Shown in pieces: positions 13,412 through 26,600 of a DNA stretch of 64,000 nt (positions are counted from its first letter, which is position 1; each line of letters starts with the position of its first letter). The DNA is from Notospermus geniculatus (taxonomy: Eukaryota; Nemertea; Pilidiophora; Heteronemertea; Lineidae): assembly GCA_002633025.1 (NCBI GenBank), contig NMRB01000202.1, positions 472,151 through 536,150 of the forward strand. Direction: 5' to 3'. The notes below the pieces were generated by a model. That model was given only the letters and a program-made list of their open reading frames with translations. It did no database searches and was not told the DNA's origin. The position numbers and the translations under genes were made by a program.

Positions 13412-13839
13412 TAGGGCGTCCAAAGGTTAGATAATCAATACATGAAATATATAGTATTACGCCCTACTGTTCTGGCTATGGAAAAATTTCGACCAGATAT
13501 TGCTGCTCGGTAATTCTCGATCAGTCAACTAGCTCCCAATTTCCAAGGGCGGTCTTCAAATTGACTGGTAAGTCAATTTCTAGTTATCATTTAGTGTGTC
13601 AATTTTGTGCTTTTTGTACCTTGGCAATGTCCTTGATCAGTGCAACTGGGTGGAAACGTCGGAAGAAGGTAGGCCTACCGCTCACAGCGCCTCACAGAGT
13701 AGCTGTTGTTTCTGCAGGTTCCTTGTGTGCGTTTGTGAGAAACATGAAGGGACAATGATCTGTTAGAAATGTCACCCAGACATGGTGTTACTGGGTAGAT
13801 GTTTGAGGGCATGAGTCAGTTGCCCATTCTCCTTGTCAT
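13412..13839. other. Unique spacer between the 5.4-kb duplicates
   Basis: 428 bp with no counterpart seen elsewhere in the window and no recognisable feature. Confidence 0.7.
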
Positions 13840-14152
13840 AAACCTTGATGACTTGTGTTATTGACCATTTGGGAAAACCAAAGTGTCCTAATGTGAAGGA
13901 ATGCAGGGACATCAATAACTCAAGTTCTTATGATTGACTTCATGTGACTTCCATTTGTTGGATCGTGTCTGTGGTGTTGGTGATGGAGTGGGGACATTGG
14001 CAGAAATCACTCTGGTAACGGAAGCAAAGCTATCTGTATTGAAGTTCACGAGTTGTTTGACATTGGGGAAGGTGCAAGGGGCTTGTTGTGTCATTGAACA
14101 ACTGTAAGCTGATTTCTTTCATTAACCTAAAAGTTATCCACAATAAAAGGGT

Positions 14153-14330
14153 TGTCGGAGTGGTGTAGTGTCAACATCATTCCCTGTCATTGGTGAGGTT
14201 CTGGGTTCAATCCCAAGTCAGACTCATTCTTTATGTCATGAGGATACTTTCTTTGACAGCGAGATTTTCTCGGGCACTCTGGTTTCCTCCTGCTTCACAT
14301 TCCTTTGCCCAATATTGTCTAATAGAGCAA
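14153..14330 (+). repeat. tRNA-derived SINE (copy 2)
   Basis: Same element as at 8283-8460 within the second duplication copy: A-box-like sequence at 14161-14171, B box at 14203-14214. Confidence 0.75.
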
Positions 14331-16520
14331 AGATGCTGTATTTGGCACTCGACTGTCAACTCAGTATTTTCAAGGGCTTTATCTTTCATTTTATCTGAAC
14401 CCCAGCCAGCTGTCATCCATGAAGTGTCCTCCTACTGGGCATCAGATTGAGATTTATCCATAACAATTCTTGATATGGCATGTCGGCTTAATATCATTAC
14501 CACCACTGTAGTGCTAAGTACGATGAATCCATTTCGGGTACAGTTACATGGCTCATATCAATGCCACCCCTATCATGTCAGGGTGATTATACTGCTACGC
14601 CAGTACTACCCAATCTAATTTGGTCGCCGTGGGATATTTCTGGACACCCCGGCGTAATTTACAAGTTCAGTTTGTGCATATTCTGTCAGTGGATTGATTC
14701 ATGGTGGTTGGCCATCACCGATGGATGGCTGCGTGGGATTGGTGCTCTGGCTTAGGTTATTTACAGAATCGGCAAGATTTTCCAGCGATAAATATTGGGC
14801 CATATATCATGATTTATTGATGTAGTAGGGGAGTTGGTCACCAATCAAGAAAAGTGCAAGTTTCAGTTCTTCCAGAATGAATCCAGAGTTGCTGTCAGGA
14901 TGTGAGGAGCATGTCCCAGCCAAATCATTTACCTAGCACCAAAAACATGATTGGTTTAAGGGTAGGTCACCAATCAAGATGAGTGGAAGATTCTGTACTT
15001 TCAGACCAATTTCAGTTTTGTTGTCAGGATGTCAAGGGCTTGTCCAAATCATTTACCAGCAAAGACTTTCTACCACTGGCTCTGAAGGCCAGCATAAAGC
15101 TTACCATTAGTGCTATAGTGGCTCATGTCTTTCCCTGTATAGGTAGGCATATATCACTTTCTGTAACAGGCTACATGACACTTGTGCAGCATGCAGTGCT
15201 GTATGTTCCCAGGGTTGCCACTTACATTGAAATTGCTAAAGGTTTGGTGTAATATGAAGAATCCTGCTGTAAGCTGTATAAAAGTACTGAAGTTGCTGGA
15301 TAGATTCTCCGTATGTCTCTATCATCTTGGATTTCCGCTTTGGCATGTTTAGTTCAGAAGATCTCAGAAGATTGCAAAAATATACCATACCAGACAGTCT
15401 CCTTTGGAAGAGAGATGGCTTCATATCAGGTTGCATTTGCAGGAAGCATGCTGTTGCTTCCGGCATGGCCATGCAACTATCTTGTTTTTTCAAGGCTCAT
15501 AACGAAATGGATGCAGATTTTGTGCTTTGGCCTGTTTCTTGGAAATAATGTGGTCTTCATGATAACAAAACAGAATGGGATTTTTGTAGCGAGGTTGTTC
15601 AGTGCGTACCAGAAAAAGAGGGCTGTGCATGCTGGTACTCCAAATTGTTGGCGATGAAGCGTGGTTGATGCTCACTATCATCAGTAAAGTGATGTAATCT
15701 TTGATGAGCGGTCTCTTTATCGTCTCATTGTACTGCAGGCTGATAAAATTCTTTGTAATTCTACCGACAGTGAACTTGTGAAGCTTGCCGAAACTTAGAT
15801 CTCAACTGGTTCTTTTTGTTTTGAATAATCTCCCATTGTTGGCAGTATAGATAAACGGAATGCAGTTTCTTTCTGAGGTTTACACCTGCCTTCTAGCTGC
15901 TGGCTACCAAACAGACTTGTGCAACTCGGCTAACATCAGGAGAAGGTTGAATACATTTGAAGTCTCACCTGGTGCATGAGTCAATGCTTTCAGCCTTCTG
16001 CTAAAAGTAGCCAACTGCTCTTTCCAACCATGTGCACAGATGTTACTGAATGAAGCACGTCTTGCTGCTTAAAAAACATGGACTTCCGATTTGTCAGCGT
16101 GACGTCTGAGTTGATTGATTTTGATGGATTCATCAATCTTGTAGTTGTATGTGTTGAAGCCGATGGCTTGTTGCATTTGTGTTCCAGAGACAGTGGGAAG
16201 TTCTATCCTCAGGTAATCAGGGGCTCTTTGTCCTTGCTCCCTCCGTCACTGCAGTTGCACCGCACATGCAAAGGGAACACGTATTGAAAGAGGGAGCAAG
16301 AACGTTGACACACGTCAGTAGACTTCAGCCAAGAGTACATTGACACCTTGCTTTGATTTTGTCAACACCACATTGCTTATTGGCTGCTTTGACATCGTGA
16401 TTGAAAAGGTTCAGCGCGATATAGCTTCCATTAATGATATCGACCTGGGGAACCTCCTTGTGTTTGTGATAGACAATCGAAGTGTTGTGCACACTGACTG
16501 GAATAGTAGTACATTACTTA

Positions 16521-16553
16521 GAACATCAGCAAGTACATTACTTGCTGATGTTC
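16521..16553. repeat. 24-bp foldback insertion forming a hairpin
   Basis: Arms gaacatcagcaagt (16521-16534) and acttgctgatgttc (16540-16553) are exact reverse complements around acatt. Duplication copy 1 lacks the left arm: it reads acattacttgctgatgttc only. Confidence 0.9.
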
Positions 16554-19248
16554 AGGTTGGAAGGATTTTCCCTGAGTATGTTTGCACCATCTGCTTCCCA
16601 ATGACTGAATGTGCATGTATCCTTGCTGTGGTCTGTGCGGTACTGTACCTCATGAGTGCGGTTGATTTTCTGAATGTTTTCGGTCAAAGGTTCACATAGT
16701 GACCACATCCCTCCCTTCTTTGTTAACATTCTGTGATATGGGCATTAAAACCGACCCCCTGTTGTTACTTGGAGGTAGCAAATAATCGACATCACGCCCT
16801 TGTGATATTGTGGTTGTTGCCATTGTTACAGCACAGTAGGCTGTCATGTGACCTTGTGATGCAGGCATCTTCTAAAGTGTGAAGTGCTCTGGAAAGAGGC
16901 ATTGCATCATCAAGAGAGAGGCTCACATCTTTGTGTTGGGTACACTCTTTTCTGCCCAAATCATATCCAAATCATAAAGCCCATGAATGCCCAAATCATA
17001 AGTTCTTTTGAGGGCTGCCACATGATTTGTTGATCATGGTCATGATGCTGTTCGAAAAACCTTGCTTTGATCGCATCAGTTGGCTACAGTTCATATTTTG
17101 GACACCCCCAACCAGTCGAATGGCTTTTAAGTTGCAAGTCGCCTACCTGACGAGATGGTCACATTGCAATGAGTTGCGTCGCATAGTGTGGACGAGGCCT
17201 TACAAAATTTACTGTGGGAGGAGGGGACACCTGCAACACATGGTATACTCTTGAGACAGAATCGTATATTGTACAGTAATGTATTGGCCGTGAGTGTCAT
17301 TGTCATCTGCACTCATCCACCTTCCTGGGAATCAATAACCATTGTCCTGTCTGCAGTCACAAGTATTCATGTGGCTCACATCTCTTTTCTACCTGATCAG
17401 GTAGGTCCAGAGTGTGAAAAATCCACATATTGACTGGATGTCAGATTTCGTTTGACAGGATCGCTTCAGCTGAGTCACGTCTATTGTAATGTCTTTTCAT
17501 TAGGAATCTCAATCAATCTCTCTTTCTGCAAAGGATTTCAATCACATTGTATTTGCATGTACTTCAAAATACACTTTGTGATGCTGCCTCTCATTGTGAT
17601 TAAAATGTGAATTTTTTCCATTAACTGCTATTGTATCGTTGTGAAATGTTGCCTATAAAATTACAGGTATGTCCCCTTAGGGATGGTGTAGCACGCAATC
17701 GATATCGTAGCATCAGAATGTGTATGCTGAGAATCAGAGTGTACACAATGGATCGAGCTGTTGTTTTGCATGTAAACTGCAGTGGATGTGCAGCCTGACC
17801 CTACATGCCAATTTAAGTTAACCAACTTGCGAGTCAGTTATGAAGGTTACTTAGTACCATGCTTTGACACCAGGGGCAGGCTGGTCAGCTTTAACCCTAA
17901 CTACAATTTGTTCTTGCAGTTACATTTTATATTACCATTTCAGTGCTGGCCATGTTGGCATCATCCCTTGACTGCCCAGTCTTGGGAAACCAAGATGATG
18001 TTGACATCATTGGTGCGACATGTTTTAACATTTCAGTTGAAAACTCCTCAGTTTGGCTGTTGTGAAAACCCATTAATTTGACATTTACCACTTACAGTTA
18101 GTAAAATACTTCTTCAATGTCACTGCCTTTATGCTAATTTCTGTCTCCATAATCTTCTGTGGCCATGTTTGTCTGATTGGTCTGCGGAAAATTGATAATG
18201 TGGAAACAAGAGGAAGGAAGTGGGTGGTGGTATCAACTGTATTGTCATCTGCACCGATGTTCTTGTTAATGAGGGATGATCGGGCGGCGCCACAACAATA
18301 TCCCATTGTCACACTTGTTGTATCATTAGCAGAGCCGCTACATCCTGGAGAGTGATTACCCATCCTAATTACTTTCATCAAATCTTCTCACGGCTGTCTT
18401 TCTGTTGGCAGACGATCTCCATTGTATCCAAACAAGGCAAATCCATGGTGTTTTCCCGTCCGTGTTTATCTTGCTAATTGTCTCTTCCTCTCTGACATGT
18501 CTGACTCAAATGAAGAAAGATTGCAAGGTTTCTTTTATAACAGCTTTTAAATTTGATATCCACTCCACTCCTCTTGAGAAAAGATGAAGGACCTGAGATT
18601 ACATATTTGAAAAATGACCGTGGTATCTTCCTGACCTTGGACAGCTAACTAAACCTTCTTTTCGTCTACAAATGTATCTATTCCCATTTGTTCCTCCCAC
18701 GAGTGTGTCCTGTCGTTCTGCTCGTTGCTGCCAAAAGTGCGCAAGCTCATGTTATGCTTGAATAACTTCACGCAATTCTATTGAATTGTCAGGGTCAGCA
18801 TCTGTCCTTTCAACATTAAATTCACCATTACCCCCTATTTTATTACGATATTCATCAATACGGAAAGTGTCATGACACGTTTATGTTACTTTTATATCAC
18901 CTAGAGCTGTGTCATCAACTGTGAGATTTTTCCCTGAGCTGGTGGAATGTGTTAATTAGAAGATAATCTCTGAGAAACTGTAATGGTTTGGTTCTCAGGA
19001 GTATGCCAGTATGTCAGTCAACTCATTTGGGAAATTGAATTTTGAAAAAAAATAATTGGCTTCTGAAACAGCAAATAGCAGGATTACTGCACTTTTAGGT
19101 GACAGATGCACACCTTTCATTTTGGACATGGACTGGGTCTTGTGTGTAAACTACACATCTGCCAGTATTGAATTGAGGGACTCTAATTTTTGACCTATCG
19201 CCATGGTGAGAGTGGACATCAAAGGTTTAACACTTAGAAGATTGTGCG

Positions 19249-19412
19249 GCTATATAGAGGCTATGCACTGACGTCATCAATGGGTATGACGCCACGTGTT
19301 GGATGGAAAATGGACGGAGCGCGTGGTCAGATGCACTGCGTCAGCATGTCACAACGTTCCATCCAACATGGCATCACCTCGCTGATGACGTCACATGCAT
19401 AGCCTCCATAGC
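19249..19412. mobile_element. 164-bp MITE with CRE palindromes in both arms
   Basis: Long imperfect inverted arms: gctatatagaggctatgca on the left, tgcatagcctccatagc on the right, continuing inward through gacgtcatc and gttggatgg. TGACGTCA occurs at 19269-19276 and 19386-19393. No clear target duplication. A related end is seen near 28880-28918. Confidence 0.75.
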
Positions 19413-19708
19413 AGGAATCTCATGTATTTGATTCACAGATCATCTTGGTATGAGTGATTAATTGAAAGGTCTAATCATATTATGAGGAGATGTTGTTATC
19501 CTCAGATACTGATCGCTTAAATGTTCTCTATCCCCTGATTGATTCCATGCTATGCGTGTTCTTTACCTGCTCATGCTACAAAATCCAACCATAATATTTA
19601 CAAAGGTAGGGATTTTTTAGCGTTGAAAATGAATGATCTGTAATTACCACGGCCTTGTATTGAAACTGCAATGCTGTGTGTGACTGCTTTCAAATGATGA
19701 ATTCCTTG

Positions 19709-20060
19709 GGCCAGTCAGAGTGGTGCAGCTTGGCAACATCGACGCCTGTAACAGCTGAGGTTCTGGTTCAATCCCCAATCTGACCTGCTCATTCGTGTGA
19801 TAGAGAGGGCAACTCTCTCTGACATCACAGGTTTTCTTCGGGCACTCCGGTTTCCTCCTGCTGTACATTAAGGGCCATATGCACCAAGCCAAGATTATCT
19901 CGAACTCAGGCTTAGCCACAACTTTTCCATTGTCACATCATGCCCTGGCAAACCTGAACAATTGAAAAGTTGTGGCTCAACCTGAGTTCAAGATAATATT
20001 TGTTTGGTGCATACGGCCCTAAATTCATAAGTATTGTCTGTTGAGCTGATATTGCTGTAT
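19709..20060 (+). repeat. tRNA-derived SINE interrupted by a MITE
   Basis: Head with tggtgcagcttgg from about 19721, B box ggttcaatcc at 19765-19774, body ggttttcttcgggcactccggtttcctcctgctgtacatt to about 19868. The MITE occupies 19872-20019. The SINE resumes at 20023 with the tail aaattcataagtattgtctgttg, as in related copies. Confidence 0.75.
19872..20019. mobile_element. 148-bp MITE, PIF/Harbinger-like, nested in SINE
   Basis: Inverted arms gggccatatgcaccaa / ttggtgcatacggccc, extending inward through the ttatctcgaactcagg and ccacaacttttc blocks. It is flanked by TAA at 19869-19871 and 20020-20022. A 3-bp TWA target duplication is typical of PIF/Harbinger. Confidence 0.8.
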
Positions 20061-20228
20061 TTTGTGCTCAGTTCTTGATTCAAAACTCCTTTCATTCATG
20101 CATCAATTCTCATTTCTGCAGTGTCAGTGGGTCAAACCCCCCTGGGTGTTGATTTCATATGCCAGTGGTTTCAGTTATGTAACAATTAATTGATATGGTA
20201 AACTTAGCTTTCCTAATTCAGTGTTCTC

Positions 20229-20545
20229 CAACTTCTGAGACAATTGGTGTGGCGGTATCCGGGCTGCGACGGGGGGTCTGGGGGGCCTCCCCCAGAAATT
20301 TTTTTGCGTAGGTGGGCTGAGATGCGATTTCCTGCGTTCTGATGATGCAAAGACTGCATGTAACAGGTTCCTGCAACCCCTCATTTGAAATGGGAACGGT
20401 CCCAAACCAGACACAACAAAGCCACGTGGTCAGCCTCCAGTCAAAACAAGAGCACATGGTCAGGCCGTAGTACTGCTCAGGTGCAGTAGTTTTGGTCAGC
20501 AACGTTTCTTGTTCATCCAATGAAATTAGAAAGGGGTGTGAGAAT
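20229..20545. mobile_element. Possible hAT-derived fragment
   Basis: The block begins cagtgttctccaacttctgag, resembling CAGTG-type hAT termini, and contains the GC-rich cgacggggggtctggggggcc block typical of degraded hAT non-autonomous copies. The right end was not identified, so the boundary is approximate. A second cagtgttctcc start occurs at about 29762. Confidence 0.35.
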
Positions 20546-20837
20546 CAGAAGTTTTCAACTGAGAGACAGACGTCAATCAACCTGTAACTTAGGCCCCCGA
20601 CTCCCGATTGGCTATTGCCATAGCTACCTGTCTCTGGCCGACTGTCAATCAAACATGATGTTTGAATGACATTTGACTACTGACGGTCCCAGGCCACTGT
20701 CAGATCGTGGGAAGATCAAAGGATGATGCCGACAAGTCGTGCTCGAGTGTGGTGTTTGTGGTTTAGGCCTGTGGTTAGCATGATGCATGATTACAAATAT
20801 TGACTTTGTGTGCGATATGGTTGCTTCAGCGTAACTT

Positions 20838-20838
20838 N
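20838..20838. other. Assembly gap (single N)
   Basis: A single N in unique non-coding sequence; no duplication is visible around it. Confidence 0.99.
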
Positions 20839-21210
20839 TTGAGGGATTGTTTTGCTGTAAGTTGGAGATGGATTTGACTCAAATCTGGCATTTGCTGTCA
20901 ACGGAAGAGACTGCTGCAGTTGTCATGTTGCAGAAATAATGAGCCATATGGATGTTTCTTCGGCTGAGTGGAGAGGAGACATGATTATTGGTTTTATGAG
21001 ATTGTATACCTCTTTTCAGCTGCTGTATCTGTCAGAAGAGTAATGACAAATAGCTTACCAGGTGCAGTTTCCTACACGGCTAAGCGACTGTCATGTCTGC
21101 ACAGCAAATGCATTGAAGTAAGCTCACATGTATCAGCTTGACAAATCAGGGCGGATACAGGTACATGTATTTGGATAATTATCATGCCGTCATGGCCGTA
21201 AAGGCCTATT

Positions 21211-21305
21211 TTGTTAAAAATCGAAGGATCTCCAAAACCCTGTGAAAACCGCACTGCTCACCACAGGCACGGCGGAATCCGCTGTAGTGGAAACGAGCCT
21301 TTTAG
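21211..21305. mobile_element. MITE-like element of the CCTGTGAAAAC family
   Basis: It contains cctgtgaaaaccgcactgctcacc and ends gtggaaacgagcctttta, related to the better-preserved copy at 43479-43580 and to 58300-58435. Terminal repeats are degenerate. Confidence 0.45.
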
Positions 21306-24300
21306 TTCCACCCCTGACATCCTGAACCATCTAATGTTCTTGTCCTTGCTTGGTGTTTACATTTTACCCTCAGGACCTTGTCTGTCATATAGATAATTGC
21401 TTGATAAGAATTGACCAATTTGATTAACTTACATCACGGAGCAATGAACCCAGCTTCAGGCTCCAGGTTCTAATCTTTCACTGGGCAGACTCGTTAGGGA
21501 TTTATAATTAAGCAATCTAATTTACAGCTGTAGTTAAATATAGAAACTGTGACAATTCATCTGATATAACCTTTGACCGTTTTTGATGCTAAGATTTCGA
21601 ATGATCTGAGTTTTCACTCATAGATTACTCCCTTTATGGCTTTGCCTTGTTTCCTTTCCAGTACCCTGCATAATGTATGTATCCCCCCCCCCAACATCCA
21701 CCCTTCACGTCCATTGCATTAGACTGTAAGCCTTGGTGGTGCCTTACTGGTAATTAAATACATCCTTCACAAGGGCAAGTGAAAGATCTGATCTGAGCAG
21801 CTTGAGATGGCCTCTTCCATATTTTTAAACAGGACCAATAATGCTTTGGCTTCGGCCATGATGGAAAAAGACTATACAATAGAGCCATGCATCACCCTTG
21901 GCAAGGACAACCTTGAAGGTGGGAACTGAAAACCATATGGTTTGCACCCTTAATTGCCTTCAATATTCAAATCTCCATTGTCATGTTTCATTCAGATTTC
22001 TCACTCTTCCTGTCACAGAACCTGCTTTATGCGTTTATTGGTCAACCCATGTTGTAGGACATCTATTAGTTCCCTTTGTCTTGCTAGCCAACCATATGCA
22101 GTTTCACCCATAAATCATGAAGGCCACAAAAACATGTCAAATCCACCTCCCTAGGTAACCGATTATCTCAGCAAAAATGCGTGGAACATCTGAGTCCTGG
22201 TGAATATAGTTCCTCCACGACCCCTTGGTAGGTTCATCTGATCTGAGCCAATCCACGGGTTGATTTATTTCCCCCTAAGGGACCATTGATCTGCGATGTA
22301 CAACTCGAGAATTTCATTATAATTTACTCATGGACAATGACGACCTTTCTTTGTTTTGTTTGAACATCGCCGTCGAAGGATACGGTTGGCTCTGAGGAAT
22401 GGGGCGGGCAGGATTTTAGATTGTGGTCTTAGGATGAAATATGAAATTGACAATTATTAGTCGTCCATTGTCAATAATTTCACAGGCGGTTCTTTCTCTG
22501 CTGTAATGCTGTGACCTTGAACTGCAGTAGAATTTTTCAGGATTTTTCTTGATTCCGGTTTTGGTCTTTTTCGTCCAGTTTTGGTTCTCATGTGAATTTT
22601 GCCACATTCCTTTTTATCCTGCTCCACGTCCACACTGTCCACCGTGCATCTTAAATTCTATCTTGCACCAGTATTGGTACATGTATTTGTGATTTGTTGG
22701 AGGAAATTCATTAGTCACGTCAGAACTGGCCACAAAATACAGTGATGGCAATTCTTCACACATGAAAGACTTTTTCCAATCATGAACGTGAATGGCACTT
22801 TGGATTATTCATGGGTGCTGCGATATTTGGAGGAATACTGTGACATCATTATCAGGTAGAGTATTTGGTGGTTTATTCTTCTGATAACATTGCCATATTG
22901 CCAACAACCTGTTCAAAAATGGTGTACGTTTTGTCAATTTCGTACCAAACTTAGGCATAGTTGTCAAAAACAAAGTGAACAAAGTGAGAAAAAGACTTCA
23001 GTCTCAATTTTGGTCTGGCACCTTCCTGTTCCTGCATGTTCCTCATTCACTTGAAAATCTGGAAAACTCTAATATGAAGAAGCCAGTCACCCATACACAG
23101 TAAAGAAAAAAGTAGGAATCCCTTGATTCACAAGATATTTCTTGATAATTTCCGAGAGCCCTGTTCCTGTAGAAGCAGCTTTGTTTTACAGTAAACCTAC
23201 AGTACAAGGGGACGGAAATAAATGTACTGGAATTAACTGTACCAATCCATCTTAAAATAAACCTAATGTACAATCTGTTTGAAGTCGTCATCTCCATCAA
23301 TGCTGAGTGAAGAATCAATAAGTATATTGCTTACTCACAATCAATATGACTTACAGTAAGTATCTTAGAGACTTACATCACAAATCTCGCTGCGTACACT
23401 GTTTCATCTATTTCCCAAGCAATGCTAAACCTAGCTACAAATCGTGAAACTTTCTTGAATGCTCTCAGTATTAGTACTTATAGAGGATAAACTGACTTGC
23501 TTCTTGATTCACGACATCATAAATATATATATGACATCATAGAATAAGTTAGAGTGAATGTAAAAGTACTTCTTCAAAAGTGGGAACCAATTTTATGATG
23601 GATGGAAAAGGAAGGGTGCTTTTGTCAGATTTTGCATCATTTGGTATTCATAATCTGGAATCTAACATTAAAGTACGACTGGAGCTGACTTCCCAAGAAC
23701 ATGTAATATCCTAGACTATAACTTAACATGCATAATGCATGTCATCACTTCGAGGAGAGTTACGGAAATCACTTGGAATTCCATCATCAGGATAGTACTT
23801 CTGTGTCTATTTACTCAGTGATGTAGGCTACAGATCTCAGCAATGTGCAAAAAAAGTATGACTTCTGCGCTACTTTGGTAGGCATATATGCAGGATGAAA
23901 AAGTGTATCCAATGCTTTTCCTGAGTGCAGATAATATCTTTCAGGAAAATCTCCCTGTATACAAAGAGAACCTGGTCTGAAACCTGACCTGGTTCCACCT
24001 TTTCTCTGGTCATTGATTTACTGCCAAAGCAATCATTGATTTTGCAAAGCTGCTTCTGGGAAGGTACAATGTTTGAATAATGCATGAAGTCTGGAGGAGA
24101 AAGTTGGCAAAGTTGATCTGTCGGTGAAGGAACCTACTGGCACTTTCGAAATGTGTGATGAGAGTGGTGGGTCGGGTGCTGAGACGACATCTTTTAAGTC
24201 AAATGGGCCTCGTGGGTTGTCAACAACTTCATAAAGGATGGCAAACGAGATCTAGCGTTTCTCCTCTCAACCTTCCTCCTCTCTTTGGAAGTCGACTGAA

Positions 24301-25840
24301 CTGCCGTTGGCCTACAGTGTTTTTCAGATAGATGTGGCCAAAGGTACTTGGCTGACCTCTTGTCACTAATGGTGTGATCACAAATAAGAATGTTCTAACC
24401 CTCGGCACGCCAACCCTACGTTAATCTGGTGTTGCGCAACACCACTATCTTTTGGTAAACATGATCTGGTCACATTCCTGAGTTCAACTAAGTACCTAGG
24501 CCAGAACGATACGAAAAACACAATAGCAGGCATTGCTCTATCGAGTCCCAATGTCTGCACTAAAGATCTAAGTAATCAAGATGAATGTGATACCAGCAAC
24601 CATTCTCAAGGCCATTATCTGTCAGAAGAACACCTCGTTTGTATTGATTCCTTTCATAAGCTGGTGAGCATCATATACACAGAACTTGAGATCAAAAGTA
24701 GCCTGCTTTTCTTCTCGTGATGTTGCACAAGGGATCATATGATATGATCATGATCAGATTGTGGCCAGCTTGGGTGTGTATGAAGATTTTTTCGAATTGT
24801 GGGTGGCTGGCTTTACAAGAGGGTTATCAACAGTAGTTGCGCACCAATCAAACAAAAACCCGGATCCACCCCTGATATCATGGCAAGCTCCTCTCTTATC
24901 TATTTTTGGTTACTCGCATATGTGAGAAGTTTCTTGCACCTCGCCTTACTTTGATTGTGATACAATGTCACATAATTCACAGACTATTCCACCAGACTAT
25001 TTTGTACATCATTCAATGAAGTTGTGGAGGAAATCTCATGTCTGGGCTGCTTACTGTCATTCAGTCCCACAGACTCTCCCACTCATTCTATACACACGTT
25101 CAAGCTTCATCCATTATGCAGCCTGCTTTCCCTTGCAATGGTTCCCAACCTAATAAAATCGATGGCCATATTGAATACTAAATACCACTACCTGAGGAAA
25201 GGAAATTGTAACTGTCAGTCAGGTTTAAAAGGCTTTAAACTATTCATCAACTGATTGTTTTGACCTGATGGGACTTTTGTTGTCTTGTTTCTGTATGGAA
25301 GCAGGAGTTGTCTTGGCTGAGAAGATAGGGTTTGTTCTTCCAATCAGCTTTGACACCTGCACCCACTTGCTATTTACCACTCTACATCCGCTCACAGATG
25401 CAGGACTGCTGTTGGTCAAGCTATCGATCCGCCTGCCGCCTCAGAAGCCATCCTGGCTTTTCACAAGGTTGAATCTTGATGTAATGTAAACAGCAACCTG
25501 TTAGATGTTTACATGCTGATAGCCTTGAAAGCATGCAGTAAATGGACTAGCCATATTAATACATGAAATGAAGATGAATGTCCCCATATTGACCTTGCTT
25601 TGAGTCGCAATTAGTTCTAACACCATCATTATGTCCTTCTGCTGCATGTTCTCTTCCTGTTGACTGAAGTGGTGTGTCCTTATGCCGTGTGTGGTGTTGA
25701 CCTTGGTGGAAGTGGCAATTAGGGTGCTGTACTCAATCGCCCCAAACAGCACCCCTGGTGGTGTGCATGAGAAACATGGATTTCCAATCGCTTTCAGCCA
25801 GCCTGTGCATTGACTTATACCGCTACAAGACAATATTTTA

Positions 25841-25962
25841 TGGGGTCGTATTTTAGAACGTTCCTTAACGTTAAGGTCGACCTTAAGTCTATTGTAAAAC
25901 CATCGAGAACAATAGATTTAAGGTGGACCTTAATGTTAAGGAACGTTCTAAAATATGGCCCA
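25841..25962. mobile_element. 122-bp palindromic MITE-like element
   Basis: Inverted arms of about 53 bp: tattttagaacgttccttaa on the left, ttaaggaacgttctaaaata on the right, continuing through ggacctta and ctattgt around a short centre. A few mismatches and one 1-nt indel. No convincing target duplication. Confidence 0.8.
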
Positions 25963-26344
25963 TGGCTTTTTGTGTGCACACCTTCTTTCCTGAACACAAA
26001 CTGGAGCAAGACGGATGTAAATCTCATGAAATATCCTGACATGTCCATGTCAGCTTCCCATTTCTTCTTCCTCTATGAAGACACACAATTACGATAACCA
26101 GTCAAGGTGAGACAATCTCTGGTCACAATGTTTGCCCAAACTCCTAATCATGGCTTGATGGATGAGAAACTAATGAACGGTCTCCTGATCTGCTATCAAG
26201 TGAACCGGGAGGAGATCTGTCATTGTTAGCATTAACTCAGGCAAGAGAACCTTCGGCTCTTTTTCCCTTTGTGATAGCTGAGAATGGTGGATAAGTCCAT
26301 TGTGGTGCTTCTTGAAGCCTGACTACAGATGGAATTCTAAATAC

Positions 26345-26600
26345 CAGATTTCAACTGAGTGGAGTTTTCTGAGGTGAAATACTGGTAGGCCTTGAGAAAA
26401 TGTTGCCTTAGCCATACTCTTCGTGGGCTTGACAGACAAGCCCAAATCTGCATGCATCCATCAACTGAGAAGAGTTTCTGAAGTTAGAATTACACATTGA
26501 AAAAATGTCACCTTTGCCATACTTTGTGGGTTTGACAGACCGTCGTCCAGGCTTGACCAACCCATGTCTGAACGCATCCACCCAAATCGGCCGGTGGTTA
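26345..26600. repeat. Degenerate ~105-bp tandem repeat, about 2.5 units
   Basis: Blocks ttgagaaaatgttgccttag...cgtgggcttgacagac and ttgaaaaaatgtcacctttg...gtgggtttgacagac recur about 104 bp apart, each followed by catccaccca/catccatcaa. An earlier partial unit starts near 26350 (aactgagtggagttttctga). An antisense open frame spans it but is repeat-generated. Confidence 0.65.

Larger units (their letters stand above)
13840..19192. repeat. 5.4-kb direct duplication, copy 2
   Basis: Collinear with 7962-13411, offset about 5.88 kb. It lacks the MITE of copy 1 and carries a 24-bp foldback insertion near 16520. Both flanks are unlike those of copy 1. There is no N between the copies, only a 428-bp spacer. 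Confidence 0.95.
20546..25840. other. Non-coding stretch
   Basis: Holds the 21211 MITE-like relic, a C homopolymer near 21682-21692 and a short AT dinucleotide run near 23523-23530. No exon recognised. Confidence 0.6.
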
